Positions 1 through 6,141 of a stretch of 9,655 nt of DNA are shown here, piece by piece. The stretch covers positions 1-9,655 of the forward strand of contig DDRC01000024.1 of the NCBI GenBank assembly GCA_002342985.1, in the 5' to 3' direction. The notes under the pieces are model-generated. The model saw nothing but the letters and a program-made list of their open reading frames with translations, was not told where the DNA came from and made no database searches. The stretch comes from Flavobacteriales bacterium UBA2426. Its GTDB lineage: Bacteria; Bacteroidota; Bacteroidia; Flavobacteriales_F; PHOS-HE28. The translations under genes and the position numbers were made by a program. Numbering within the stretch: the first letter of the stretch is position 1; every line of letters starts with the position of its first letter.

Positions 1-1
1 C

Positions 2-940
2 AACATCATGAAGCTCACCGACGGCATGTTCGCCGACATGTTCCGCCGCGTGGGCAAGGAGTACCCGGGCCTGCAGCAGGAGATCCAGATCATCGACATC
101 GGCACCGCGCGCGTGGCCACGCAGCCCAACCGCTACGATGTGATCGTGACGCTGAACCTCTACGGCGATATCATCAGTGACGTGACCGCCGAGCTCACTG
201 GCAGCGTGGGCATGGCTGGAAGCGCCAACATCGGTGACTGCATCAGCATGTTCGAGGCCATCCACGGCAGCGCTCCGGACATCGCCGGGCAGGGCATCGC
301 CAACCCCAGCGCCATGCTCAATGCCGCCTGCATGATGCTCGTGCACCTGGGCCTGCCCGAGAAGGCGGAGGCCATCCAGAACGCCTGGCTCTGCACGCTG
401 GAGGATGGTCTCCACCCCGGCGACATCTTCCAGGAGGGCATTTCGAAGAAGCGCGTGGGCACCACCGGGTTCGCCGATGCGGTGATCGAGCGCCTGGGCC
501 GCAAGCCCAAGCAGCTGAGCAGCGTGGAGATGAAGCACGGAACGGACCTCAAGTTCGTCTACGACCGTCCCGCGGTGAAGCGCGAGCTCTGCGGCGTGGA
601 TGTGTTCGTATGCGACCCCTCAAGCAAGCCCGACGAGCTGGCGGCGCGGCTGCAGAAGGCGTCGCACGGCATGCTGAAGCTGAAGCTGATCACCAACCGC
701 GGCGTGAAGGTGTGGCCCGAGGGCTTCCCGGAGACCTTCTGCACCGACCACTGGCGCTGCCGCTTCGTGGGGCCCGATGTCGCCATCGATGACAGCAAGG
801 CCACGTACATGCCCATCGGCCAGCGGCAGGTGGTGCAGCTGCTGCACCTGCTCACCGAGGCGGGCATCGATGTGGTCAAGACGGAGAACCTCTACCTCTT
901 CGACCACGTGCGGGGCTTCTCGCTGGGGCAGGGGGAGTGA
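2..940 (+). CDS. icd: Isocitrate dehydrogenase, Thermus-type, 5'-truncated by window edge
   Basis: This enzyme oxidatively decarboxylates isocitrate to 2-oxoglutarate in the TCA cycle, in the cytoplasm. The reading frame is open from base 2 (Asn-Ile-Met-Lys, the usual NIMK block of the family), so the true start lies outside the window; roughly the first third is missing, including the Tyr and Lys catalytic residues. Counting from the Met at base 8, NLYGDIISD (residues 50-58) carries the metal/substrate Asp residues and HGSAPDIAGQGIANP (86-100) is the coenzyme-binding loop. Residues from about 170 to 310, including ITNRGVKVWP and DHWRCRF, match the extra C-terminal domain of the Thermus thermophilus enzyme and are absent from the E. 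coli type. In NADP-dependent homologues the loop usually reads APKYAG; here it is APDIAG, the form found in NAD-dependent IDH and isopropylmalate dehydrogenase, so NAD is the inferred coenzyme. Family call is firm; coenzyme is inference. Confidence 0.93.
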   Translation, partial: NIMKLTDGMFADMFRRVGKEYPGLQQEIQIIDIGTARVATQPNRYDVIVTLNLYGDIISDVTAELTGSVGMAGSANIGDCISMFEAIHGSAPDIAGQGIANPSAMLNAACMMLVHLGLPEKAEAIQNAWLCTLEDGLHPGDIFQEGISKKRVGTTGFADAVIERLGRKPKQLSSVEMKHGTDLKFVYDRPAVKRELCGVDVFVCDPSSKPDELAARLQKASHGMLKLKLITNRGVKVWPEGFPETFCTDHWRCRFVGPDVAIDDSKATYMPIGQRQVVQLLHLLTEAGIDVVKTENLYLFDHVRGFSLGQGE

Positions 941-962
941 TGCCATGGCCCTCACGGGCCTG

Positions 963-970
963 AACCCTTG
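963..970 (+). promoter_or_regulatory. Weak -7-like element before the DUF6671 gene
   Basis: AACCCTTG (followed by C) lies 8 nt before the ATG at 979 and 23 nt before the alternative ATG at 994. It matches the Bacteroidota -7 consensus TAnnTTTG at only four of six fixed positions, and no -33 TTTG is visible. Its support is mainly the shared TTGC ending seen in front of other genes here. The gene may instead be read through from the dehydrogenase gene 38 nt upstream. Confidence 0.25.
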
Positions 971-978
971 CCACGCTG

Positions 979-1857
979 ATGCGCGCCGACGCCATGCAGA
1001 ACAGCCTTGACCGCTTCGCCGGGCGCACGCTCGGGGTGGCCACCATGCACGGCAAGGAGCAGGTGATCGGCCCCGCGCTGATGCGCGTGCTGCCCATCGA
1101 CGGGGCCGTGGCCATCCCGGATGTGGACACCGACCGCTTCGGCGCCTTCAGCGGCGAGGTGGCGCGCGACCTGGATCCCGTGGAGGCCTGCATCGCCAAG
1201 GCGCGCCATGGAGCGGAGGCCAGCGGGATGGACCTGGTGGTGGCCAGCGAGGGCTCATTCGGTCCGTATCCGCCGGCGCCCTTCATGCCCTGCGACGAGG
1301 AGTTCCTGGTGCTCTACGACGCGCGCGACGGGATGGTCTTCACGCACCGGCATGTCTCGCTGGAAACGGTCTTCGGCGGCGAGGAGGTCCGCGATGAGGC
1401 CGGCGCGATGGCCTTCGCGCAGCGGTTCCGCTTCCCGGAGCATGCCTTGGTTGCGCGGCCCCGCGAGCATTGGCGCCCCGGCGATCCGGTGCACAAGGGC
1501 ATCACCGATCCGCATCGGCTGCGCGCCCTGGTCTCCACGCTCGTGGAGGCGCATGGGTCCTGCTGGTTGGAGACGGACATGCGTGCGATGATGAACCCCA
1601 CGCGCATGCGGGTGATCGGCGAGACGGCGGAGCGCTTTGCCGATGAGCTGTCTCGCTGCTGCCCGGTGTGCGGGGCCTGCTGGTTCCGCATCACCGGCAC
1701 GCGGAGCGGGTTGCCCTGCGCCCTATGCGGATGGCCCACGGAGAGTGTGCGCAGCATGGAGCGCGGTTGCTGGGCGTGCGGCCATGTGCAGTTCGAGGGC
1801 CGTCCGGACGGAAGGGTGGAAGAGGATCCGCAGCACTGCGCACACTGCAACCCCTGA
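979..1857 (+). CDS. DUF6671 family protein with C-terminal CxxC zinc-ribbon region
   Basis: The protein has 292 residues and its function is unknown. It resembles the DUF6671 family: the N-terminal half carries VATMHGKEQVI (20-30), DTDRFGAFSGE (50-60) and AKARHGAEASGMDLVVASEG followed by SFGP (73-96). The C-terminal third has four CxxC pairs (C228/C231, C247/C250, C264/C267, C287/C290), enough for two zinc sites, including GLPCALCGWPT (244-254), typical of the family. There is no signal peptide or membrane segment, so it is cytoplasmic. ATG at 979 gives MRADAM; ATG at 994 (MQNSLDRF) is an equally good start and leaves the conserved block intact. It follows the isocitrate dehydrogenase gene by 38 nt on the same strand, so co-transcription is possible, though no functional tie is evident. 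The order of motifs (TxxxK-like start, then KAR, then SEG) recalls ITPase/HAM1-type NTP pyrophosphatases; that is speculation. Confidence 0.8.
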   Translation: MRADAMQNSLDRFAGRTLGVATMHGKEQVIGPALMRVLPIDGAVAIPDVDTDRFGAFSGEVARDLDPVEACIAKARHGAEASGMDLVVASEGSFGPYPPAPFMPCDEEFLVLYDARDGMVFTHRHVSLETVFGGEEVRDEAGAMAFAQRFRFPEHALVARPREHWRPGDPVHKGITDPHRLRALVSTLVEAHGSCWLETDMRAMMNPTRMRVIGETAERFADELSRCCPVCGACWFRITGTRSGLPCALCGWPTESVRSMERGCWACGHVQFEGRPDGRVEEDPQHCAHCNP

Positions 1858-1860
1858 GGC

Positions 1861-1864
<4 letters not shown>
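1854..1864. repeat. 11-bp palindrome containing both convergent stop codons
   Basis: CTGAG-g-CTCAG contains the TGA stop of the DUF6671 gene (1855-1857) and, on the other strand, the TGA stop of the carbonic anhydrase gene (1863-1861). Only three bases separate the genes and no U-tract follows on either side, so it is too small to be a convincing intrinsic terminator. Confidence 0.6.
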
Positions 1865-2513
<649 letters not shown>

Positions 2514-2517
<4 letters not shown>

Positions 2518-4073
2518 TGCGGGTCGGCCAGCATCGTGGCCGTTCGGCGCGCTTCGCCTGGCCCTGGCGGGAAGTTCATGAGCTGCACCCGTATGCCGCG
2601 GTCCGGGGCCGTCAGGGTGAACTCCTCGATGATCTCGCGCACGTCGGGGTCAAGGTCCAGCGATCGGCCGGCATCGATCACCACCCTTGCCTTGTCGGGC
2701 AGGGCATGCAGCGTGCGCTTGATGCCCGCCTTGTTCAGGAAGGTGACATCCTCGCTGAGCGTGATGTACACCGGCATCCCCGGCTTGTACCGGTTGGGGT
2801 CGAAGTGGAAGGGCACCTTGTAGTTCTTCCAGAGGATGTGGATGAAGGCCACGATCAGGCCCAGGATGACGCCGCGAAGGAGGTCGTTGGTCACGGCCAT
2901 GAAGCCCACGGTGATCAGGAAGGGGAGGAATTGGGGGAGCCCTTGCTTCCACATGGAGGCATACAGGGAGGGCTTCGTGAGCTTGTAGCCGACGAGCAGG
3001 AGGACCGCCGCCAGGCTGGCCAAGGGCACGAGCCGCAGAAGGCCTGCGATGGTGAATACCGACACCAGCAGCCAAGCGCCATGGAGGATGGCCGACAGCT
3101 TGGTCTGGCCGCCGCTCTGGATGTTGGCCGAGCTGCGTACCACGACCTGCGTGAGGGGCAGGCCGCCCAGGAGTCCGCTGAGCATATTGCCGGCTCCTTG
3201 GGCGAAGAGTTCCCGGTTGGCCGGGGTGATGCGCTTCTGCGGGTCCAGCTTGTCGGTGGCCTCCACGCACAGCAGCGTCTCGATGCTGGCTACGACGGCC
3301 AGCGTGAAGGCGATGCGCCAGAACGCGGGATCGGCGATACCGGAGAAGGAAGGCAGCACGTACGACCCCAGGTCGGTGAGGTCGGGCAGCTGCACATAGT
3401 GGCCGGCAGCAATGGATAGGCTGGGGATTCCGTTGAAGCCCAGGGCCATGAGGATGCCCAAGGCCACCGCGAGCAGCGGTCCGGGTATGTAGCGCAGCAC
3501 CTTGTTCCGCTGGATGGCGGGCCGTTCCCAGAGCAGCATGAGGCCAAGGCAGGCGAGGGTGATGAGCAGTGCTCCCCAGTTGGGGCCCTGAAGGGCCACG
3601 CCGATTTCCTGGAAGGTATTGAGCTTGTCCGGTTGCTCGAAGCTCTCATCGCCCATGGGGTCCTGGTCGTCGCCCAGGGCGTGCGGGATCTGCTTGAGGA
3701 TGATGATGACGCCGATGCCGGCCAGCATGCCCTTGATGACGGAGCTCGGGAAGTAATAGGCGATGATGCCCGCCCGTGCGGCGCCGAGCGCCAGCTGGAT
3801 GGCACCGGCCACCACCACGGCGCCCAGCAGGATCTCGAAGGATCCGAGCTCGGTGATGCCCATGGACACGATGGCGGTGAGCCCGGCGGCCGGGCCGCTC
3901 ACGCCCAGGGGTGAGCCGCTCAGGGCCCCCACCACCAGCCCGCCGATGACCCCAGCTATGATGCCCGAAACGGGCGGTGCCCCGGAGGCCACGGCGATGC
4001 CCAGGCAGAGCGGAAGCGCAACGAGGAAGACGACCAGCGATGCAGGAATGTCCTGCTTCAATTTCGAGAGCAT
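2514..4073 (-). CDS. SulP family inorganic anion transporter (bicarbonate or sulfate)
   Basis: The 519-residue inner-membrane protein carries an anion in, probably with Na+ or H+. About the first 415 residues are hydrophobic with the SulP signatures: [20 protein letters not shown] at 8-27, GPAAG (60-64), [16 protein letters not shown] (262-277) and [15 protein letters not shown] (295-309) followed by [12 protein letters not shown]. Residues about 425-505 form a soluble STAS-like tail ([14 protein letters not shown], then VVIDAGRS), shorter and less typical than in many SulP proteins. There is an acidic loop at 134-150 ([15 protein letters not shown]). The gene overlaps the downstream beta-carbonic anhydrase by 4 bp; SulP proteins next to or fused with carbonic anhydrases are a known association and favour bicarbonate as substrate, as in cyanobacterial BicA, but sulfate cannot be excluded. 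No clear promoter is seen in the 79 nt upstream, so it may be read from the small gene's promoter. Confidence 0.93.
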
Positions 4074-4134
4074 GCGGAACTAGGATAGGACACGAACCGT
4101 CGATGGATGCCGGATCCGGACCCGGCCACTGGCA

Positions 4135-4149
4135 CTGCGCAGGGCGCAG
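4135..4149. other. Small G+C-rich hairpin between the small gene and the SulP gene
   Basis: CTGCGC (4135-4140), loop agg, GCGCAG (4144-4149) make a perfect 6-bp stem starting 4 nt past the stop codon of the small minus-strand gene. No U-tract follows, so it is at best a weak terminator or an mRNA 3'-end stabiliser within a transcript running into the SulP gene. A 10-bp palindrome, CCGGATCCGG, lies nearby at 4110-4119. Nothing else is evident in 4074-4152. Confidence 0.35.
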
Positions 4150-4152
4150 CGG

Positions 4153-4446
4153 TCAACCGCGCTTCGGCGGCGGTACGGCGACCCGGCTGAACATGCGCAC
4201 GGGACATCCCCAGTCCGCCGTTGGCGGGTGCAGGTCATGCTCATCCCGGCCGGAGCAGTCCAGGCACACATGGAAGTCATGCGTGTGCTTCACCACCTCC
4301 TCCTCCAGCAGCGGGGCGGTCTGCATCCCGAGCTCGCTCCATTCGGTGGAGCACATCGCACCCATGAGCTGCGGCGTGAAGAGCAGGAAGGCGCTCAGCA
4401 GCAGGGCCTCGGCCCACCGCGCGGCGGTGCGCTTGAGTGCGCTCAT
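4153..4446 (-). CDS. Small hypothetical exported or membrane-anchored His/Cys protein
   Basis: I do not recognise this 97-residue protein. It starts MSALKRTAARWAEALLLSAF: basic residues, then a hydrophobic stretch at about 11-30 ending in MGAMC, which fits an uncleaved anchor or a signal sequence. The rest is short and polar, with a possible metal-binding patch, KHTHDFHVCLDC (53-64; His54, His56, His59, Cys61, Cys64), and further Cys at 32 and 81. It is judged real because its codons end almost always in G or C like the neighbours, and because a promoter-like element lies just upstream at 4477-4484. The frame is open upstream to a TTG at 4521 and an ATG at 4467, but that element overlaps the longer version, so the ATG at 4446 (about 25 nt leader) is preferred. 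It sits between apaG and the SulP/anhydrase pair on the same strand. Confidence 0.55.
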   Translation of the reverse strand: MSALKRTAARWAEALLLSAFLLFTPQLMGAMCSTEWSELGMQTAPLLEEEVVKHTHDFHVCLDCSGRDEHDLHPPTADWGCPVRMFSRVAVPPPKRG

Positions 4447-4476
4447 TCCGTTCCTGTTCGGGCTCATCCTCGGCCG

Positions 4477-4484
4477 CGAAAATA
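4477..4484 (-). promoter_or_regulatory. Bacteroidota -7-like element for the small gene (and perhaps SulP/anhydrase)
   Basis: On the minus strand TATTTTCG matches TAnnTTTG with one mismatch, in one of the few A+T-rich patches of this region. Transcription would begin near 4471, leaving about 25 nt before the ATG at 4446. No -33 TTTG is apparent. It supports the shorter start of the small gene and could serve the whole downstream minus-strand group. Confidence 0.45.
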
Positions 4485-4517
4485 ACGGCCCATGCCCAGC
4501 CCGCAGGGGGGCTCGGG

Positions 4518-4904
4518 TCAATTAGCAGAAATTGGCGTAAGCAGCTGCATCACCGGGATCGCCGCACGGAACACCTGCCCGCCCTCCACGTACCGCATGA
4601 GGTAGGTGCCCTCCATCCGCCCGAATCCGCTCCGCAGGTCGCAGGCGCTGCTGTAGCTGTATTCCTCACCGGGCTGGATCACCGGCGATTCTCCGACCAC
4701 GCCCGGACCCTCCACTTGACGGAGCGCCGCCAGGCTGTCCCTGATGATCCAATGCCGCCGCAGGAGCTGCACCGCCTCCTTGCCGCGGTTGGCGATCGTG
4801 ATGCGGTAGCTGAAGATGAAGCGTGCGGCTTTCGGATCGCTGTGCGCAGGCTCGAATCGGGCCTTGGCCGAAACGACGACGCCCCTTGTGGCGACGGTTC
4901 CCAT
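4518..4904 (-). CDS. apaG: ApaG domain protein
   Basis: ApaG is a small single-domain cytoplasmic protein with an immunoglobulin-like (FN3-type) beta fold. In enterobacteria its gene lies with ksgA and apaH and it has been linked to Co2+ resistance and Mg2+ efflux, but its biochemical role is not settled. The 128-residue length is the family norm. The signature blocks are all present: LLRRHWIIRDS (47-57), VEGPGVVGESPVIQPGEEYSY (64-84, with the GxGxxG-like GPGVVG), and FGRMEGTYLM (94-103). The start at 4904 gives MGTVATRGVVVSA, the expected N-terminus. None of the usual enterobacterial neighbours is present. A -7-like octamer ends 4 nt before the start codon, suggesting a leaderless or almost leaderless transcript. 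The next gene on this strand begins 71 nt downstream with its own promoter-like element. Confidence 0.93.
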   Translation of the reverse strand: MGTVATRGVVVSAKARFEPAHSDPKAARFIFSYRITIANRGKEAVQLLRRHWIIRDSLAALRQVEGPGVVGESPVIQPGEEYSYSSACDLRSGFGRMEGTYLMRYVEGGQVFRAAIPVMQLLTPISAN

Positions 4905-4908
4905 GGTG

Positions 4909-4916
4909 CAAGGTTA
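4909..4916 (-). promoter_or_regulatory. -7-like element 4 nt before the apaG start codon
   Basis: The minus strand reads TAACCTTG-CACC-ATG. The octamer matches TAnnTTTG with one mismatch and sits so close that transcription would start at or next to the ATG. The identical octamer with the same 4-nt spacing precedes the nuclease gene (9504-9511). No -33 TTTG is seen. Confidence 0.5.
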
Positions 4917-4998
4917 ACGCGTCGCCCCCCTGGATCGTGCGGCCCGCTGCCATTCATCCTCAAGGCCCATGAGGCAGAGCAGGCTCGGCCTGCAGCCG

Positions 4999-5049
4999 GT
5001 CGGATCCTGATGGGCGCACAGAGGGCCTGTGGATAAGTCCGTCGGATCC
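4999..5049. repeat. Direct 9-bp repeat, possible operator, upstream of the propeller gene
   Basis: GTCGGATCC occurs at 4999-5007 and again at 5041-5049, 42 bp apart (about four helical turns). A further CGGATC lies at 5060-5065. They are in the 196-bp divergent intergenic region between apaG and the propeller gene and flank a DnaA-box match. Function as a regulator site is inference. Confidence 0.35.
5028..5036 (-). promoter_or_regulatory. Isolated perfect match to the DnaA box consensus
   Basis: The minus strand reads TTATCCACA, the consensus 9-mer bound by DnaA. It lies in the intergenic region 65 bp before the propeller start codon. I found no second copy in the window and no A+T-rich unwinding element, so it is not an origin; it could be a DnaA-titration or regulatory site, or chance. 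Confidence 0.35.
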
Positions 5050-5075
5050 CTGGAGGCACCGGATCGGCGATCGCC

Positions 5076-5083
5076 TAGCGTTG
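5076..5083 (+). promoter_or_regulatory. -7-like element for the propeller gene
   Basis: TAGCGTTG (followed by C) matches TAnnTTTG with one mismatch and leaves 17 nt before the ATG at 5101, the same spacing as the candidate element of the convergent type B gene. It also supports the ATG at 5101 over an upstream GTG at 5029. A 10-bp palindrome, GGCGATCGCC (5066-5075), abuts it on the 5' side. No -33 TTTG is apparent. Confidence 0.4.
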
Positions 5084-5100
5084 CAGCTGAAGCCACCCCC

Positions 5101-6138
5101 ATGCGATCGAGCCTCCTTTTCCTGCTGCTCACCGCCTTGCCCTGTGCGGCCCAATACAATGGGCCGGAGAGCGTGGAGTATGATCCGGTGGGCGATCGCT
5201 ACTTCGTGAGCAACACCGCTGCGTCGGTGATCCGGGTGCGCAGCCAGGCTGGGGACGTGAGCGATTTCGTGAGCGTGAGCCCGGCACCCTATGGGCTGGA
5301 GATCATGGGCGACGTGCTGTACGCCTGCAGCGGCGGAAGCGTGAAGGGCTATTCCCTCGCCACCGGTGCGCAGGTCTTCAACCGGAGCCTGGGCGGCAGT
5401 TTCCTGAACGGCATTACCACCGACGGGCAATACCTGTATGTGACCGACTTCCCGACTTCGGCGCAGCGCATCTACAAGGTGGACCCCGTGGCCAACACGC
5501 ACGCCACCCTGGTGGCCAATACGGGAGGGCAGCCCAACGGCATCGTGTGGGACCCTGTGGGCAACCGCCTGGTGGTGGTCTTCTGGGGCGCCAATGCGCC
5601 GATCAAGTCGTACGATCGTGACACCGGGGCATCCGCCACCCTCGTGGCCAATACGGGCCTCACCCAGATCGATGGCGTCACCATCGATTGCCTCGGCCGG
5701 TTCCTGGTCGCCTCTTGGTCGCCCGACCGCATCACGCAATACGAGCCCACCTTCTCGGCGCCGGGGGTGGACCTCGCCGTTCCGGGATTGAGCAACCCGG
5801 CCGACATCGACTTTGACGCGGTGAACCATCGCGTGTGCATACCCAACAGCGGCAGCAACACGGTGACGCTGTTCGACATCGATTGCGCGCTGGGCGTGGA
5901 TCAGGGGGTGCAAGAGGGGGCGCTCAAGGCCGTCCCGAACCCCACCTTGGGGCTCGTTCGCATCGAGCCGGCCCTGCAGCGCGACGAGCCCTACCTGCTC
6001 CTTGATGCCCGCGGCCTGCTCGTGGGGGGCGGCACCATCCGCCAAGGTGCGATGATGGACATCAGCAGGATACCGGCCGGCCTTTACACCATCGAGTTCA
6101 CCCGCTTGAAGCAACGCATCCGCGTGGTGAAGGAGTGA
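5101..6138 (+). CDS. Secreted beta-propeller protein with T9SS type A sorting domain
   Basis: The 345-residue protein is predicted to be exported by Sec and then passed to the cell surface or medium by T9SS. Residues 1-18 (MRSSLLFLLLTALPCAAQ) are a signal peptide; an upstream GTG at 5029 would bury it, so the ATG at 5101 is chosen. Residues about 20-265 are blade-like repeats of SMP-30/NHL or YncE type: NGITTDGQYLYVTDF (103-117), NGIVWDPVGNRLVVVF (146-161), DGVTIDCLGRFLVASW (191-206) and DIDFDAVNHRVCIPNSGSN (235-253). No catalytic residues could be assigned, so binding or an adhesive role is as likely as lactonase activity. Residues about 272-345 are the type A sorting domain: VPNPTLGLVRIE (278-289), then a beta sandwich with ISRIPAGLYTIEF (321-333) and the terminal RIRVVKE. 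It is convergent, with no gap, with the type B protein. Confidence 0.85.
   Translation: MRSSLLFLLLTALPCAAQYNGPESVEYDPVGDRYFVSNTAASVIRVRSQAGDVSDFVSVSPAPYGLEIMGDVLYACSGGSVKGYSLATGAQVFNRSLGGSFLNGITTDGQYLYVTDFPTSAQRIYKVDPVANTHATLVANTGGQPNGIVWDPVGNRLVVVFWGANAPIKSYDRDTGASATLVANTGLTQIDGVTIDCLGRFLVASWSPDRITQYEPTFSAPGVDLAVPGLSNPADIDFDAVNHRVCIPNSGSNTVTLFDIDCALGVDQGVQEGALKAVPNPTLGLVRIEPALQRDEPYLLLDARGLLVGGGTIRQGAMMDISRIPAGLYTIEFTRLKQRIRVVKE
5503..5657 (+). repeat. Near-identical 23-bp in-frame repeat marking propeller blades
   Basis: The 23 bases at 5503-5525 and 5635-5657 differ at one position and both encode ATLVANTG. They are 132 bp apart, exactly 44 codons, the length of one blade, and each is followed by a similar (N/D)G(I/V)xxD strand. 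This points to blade duplication within the propeller gene. Confidence 0.7.
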
Positions 6139-6141
6139 TCA
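6136..6141. other. Abutting convergent stop codons (TGATCA)
   Basis: TGA (6136-6138, plus strand) ends the propeller gene and the next three bases TCA (6139-6141) are the reverse complement of the TGA that ends the type B gene. There is no intergenic base, so no terminator can lie between the genes. Confidence 0.9.

Noticed and set aside
947..960. GGCCC-TCAC-GGGCC hairpin after the isocitrate dehydrogenase gene
   Set aside because: It has only a 5-bp stem with no U-tract, so it is not credible as an intrinsic terminator.
5028..5036. Replication origin near the DnaA-box match
   Set aside because: There is a single box, no A+T-rich region and no dnaA, dnaN or similar neighbour.
5066..5075. 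GGCGATCGCC palindrome (HIP1-like octamer GCGATCGC, also near 5191)
   Set aside because: HIP1 is a cyanobacterial feature. Two copies in G+C-rich DNA are weak evidence of anything, and the second is inside coding sequence.
4960..6114. 384-codon minus-strand open frame opposite the propeller gene
   Set aside because: The opposite strand encodes a clear signal peptide, propeller repeats and type A sorting domain. The antisense translation is low-complexity His/Gly/Arg-rich sequence typical of a shadow.
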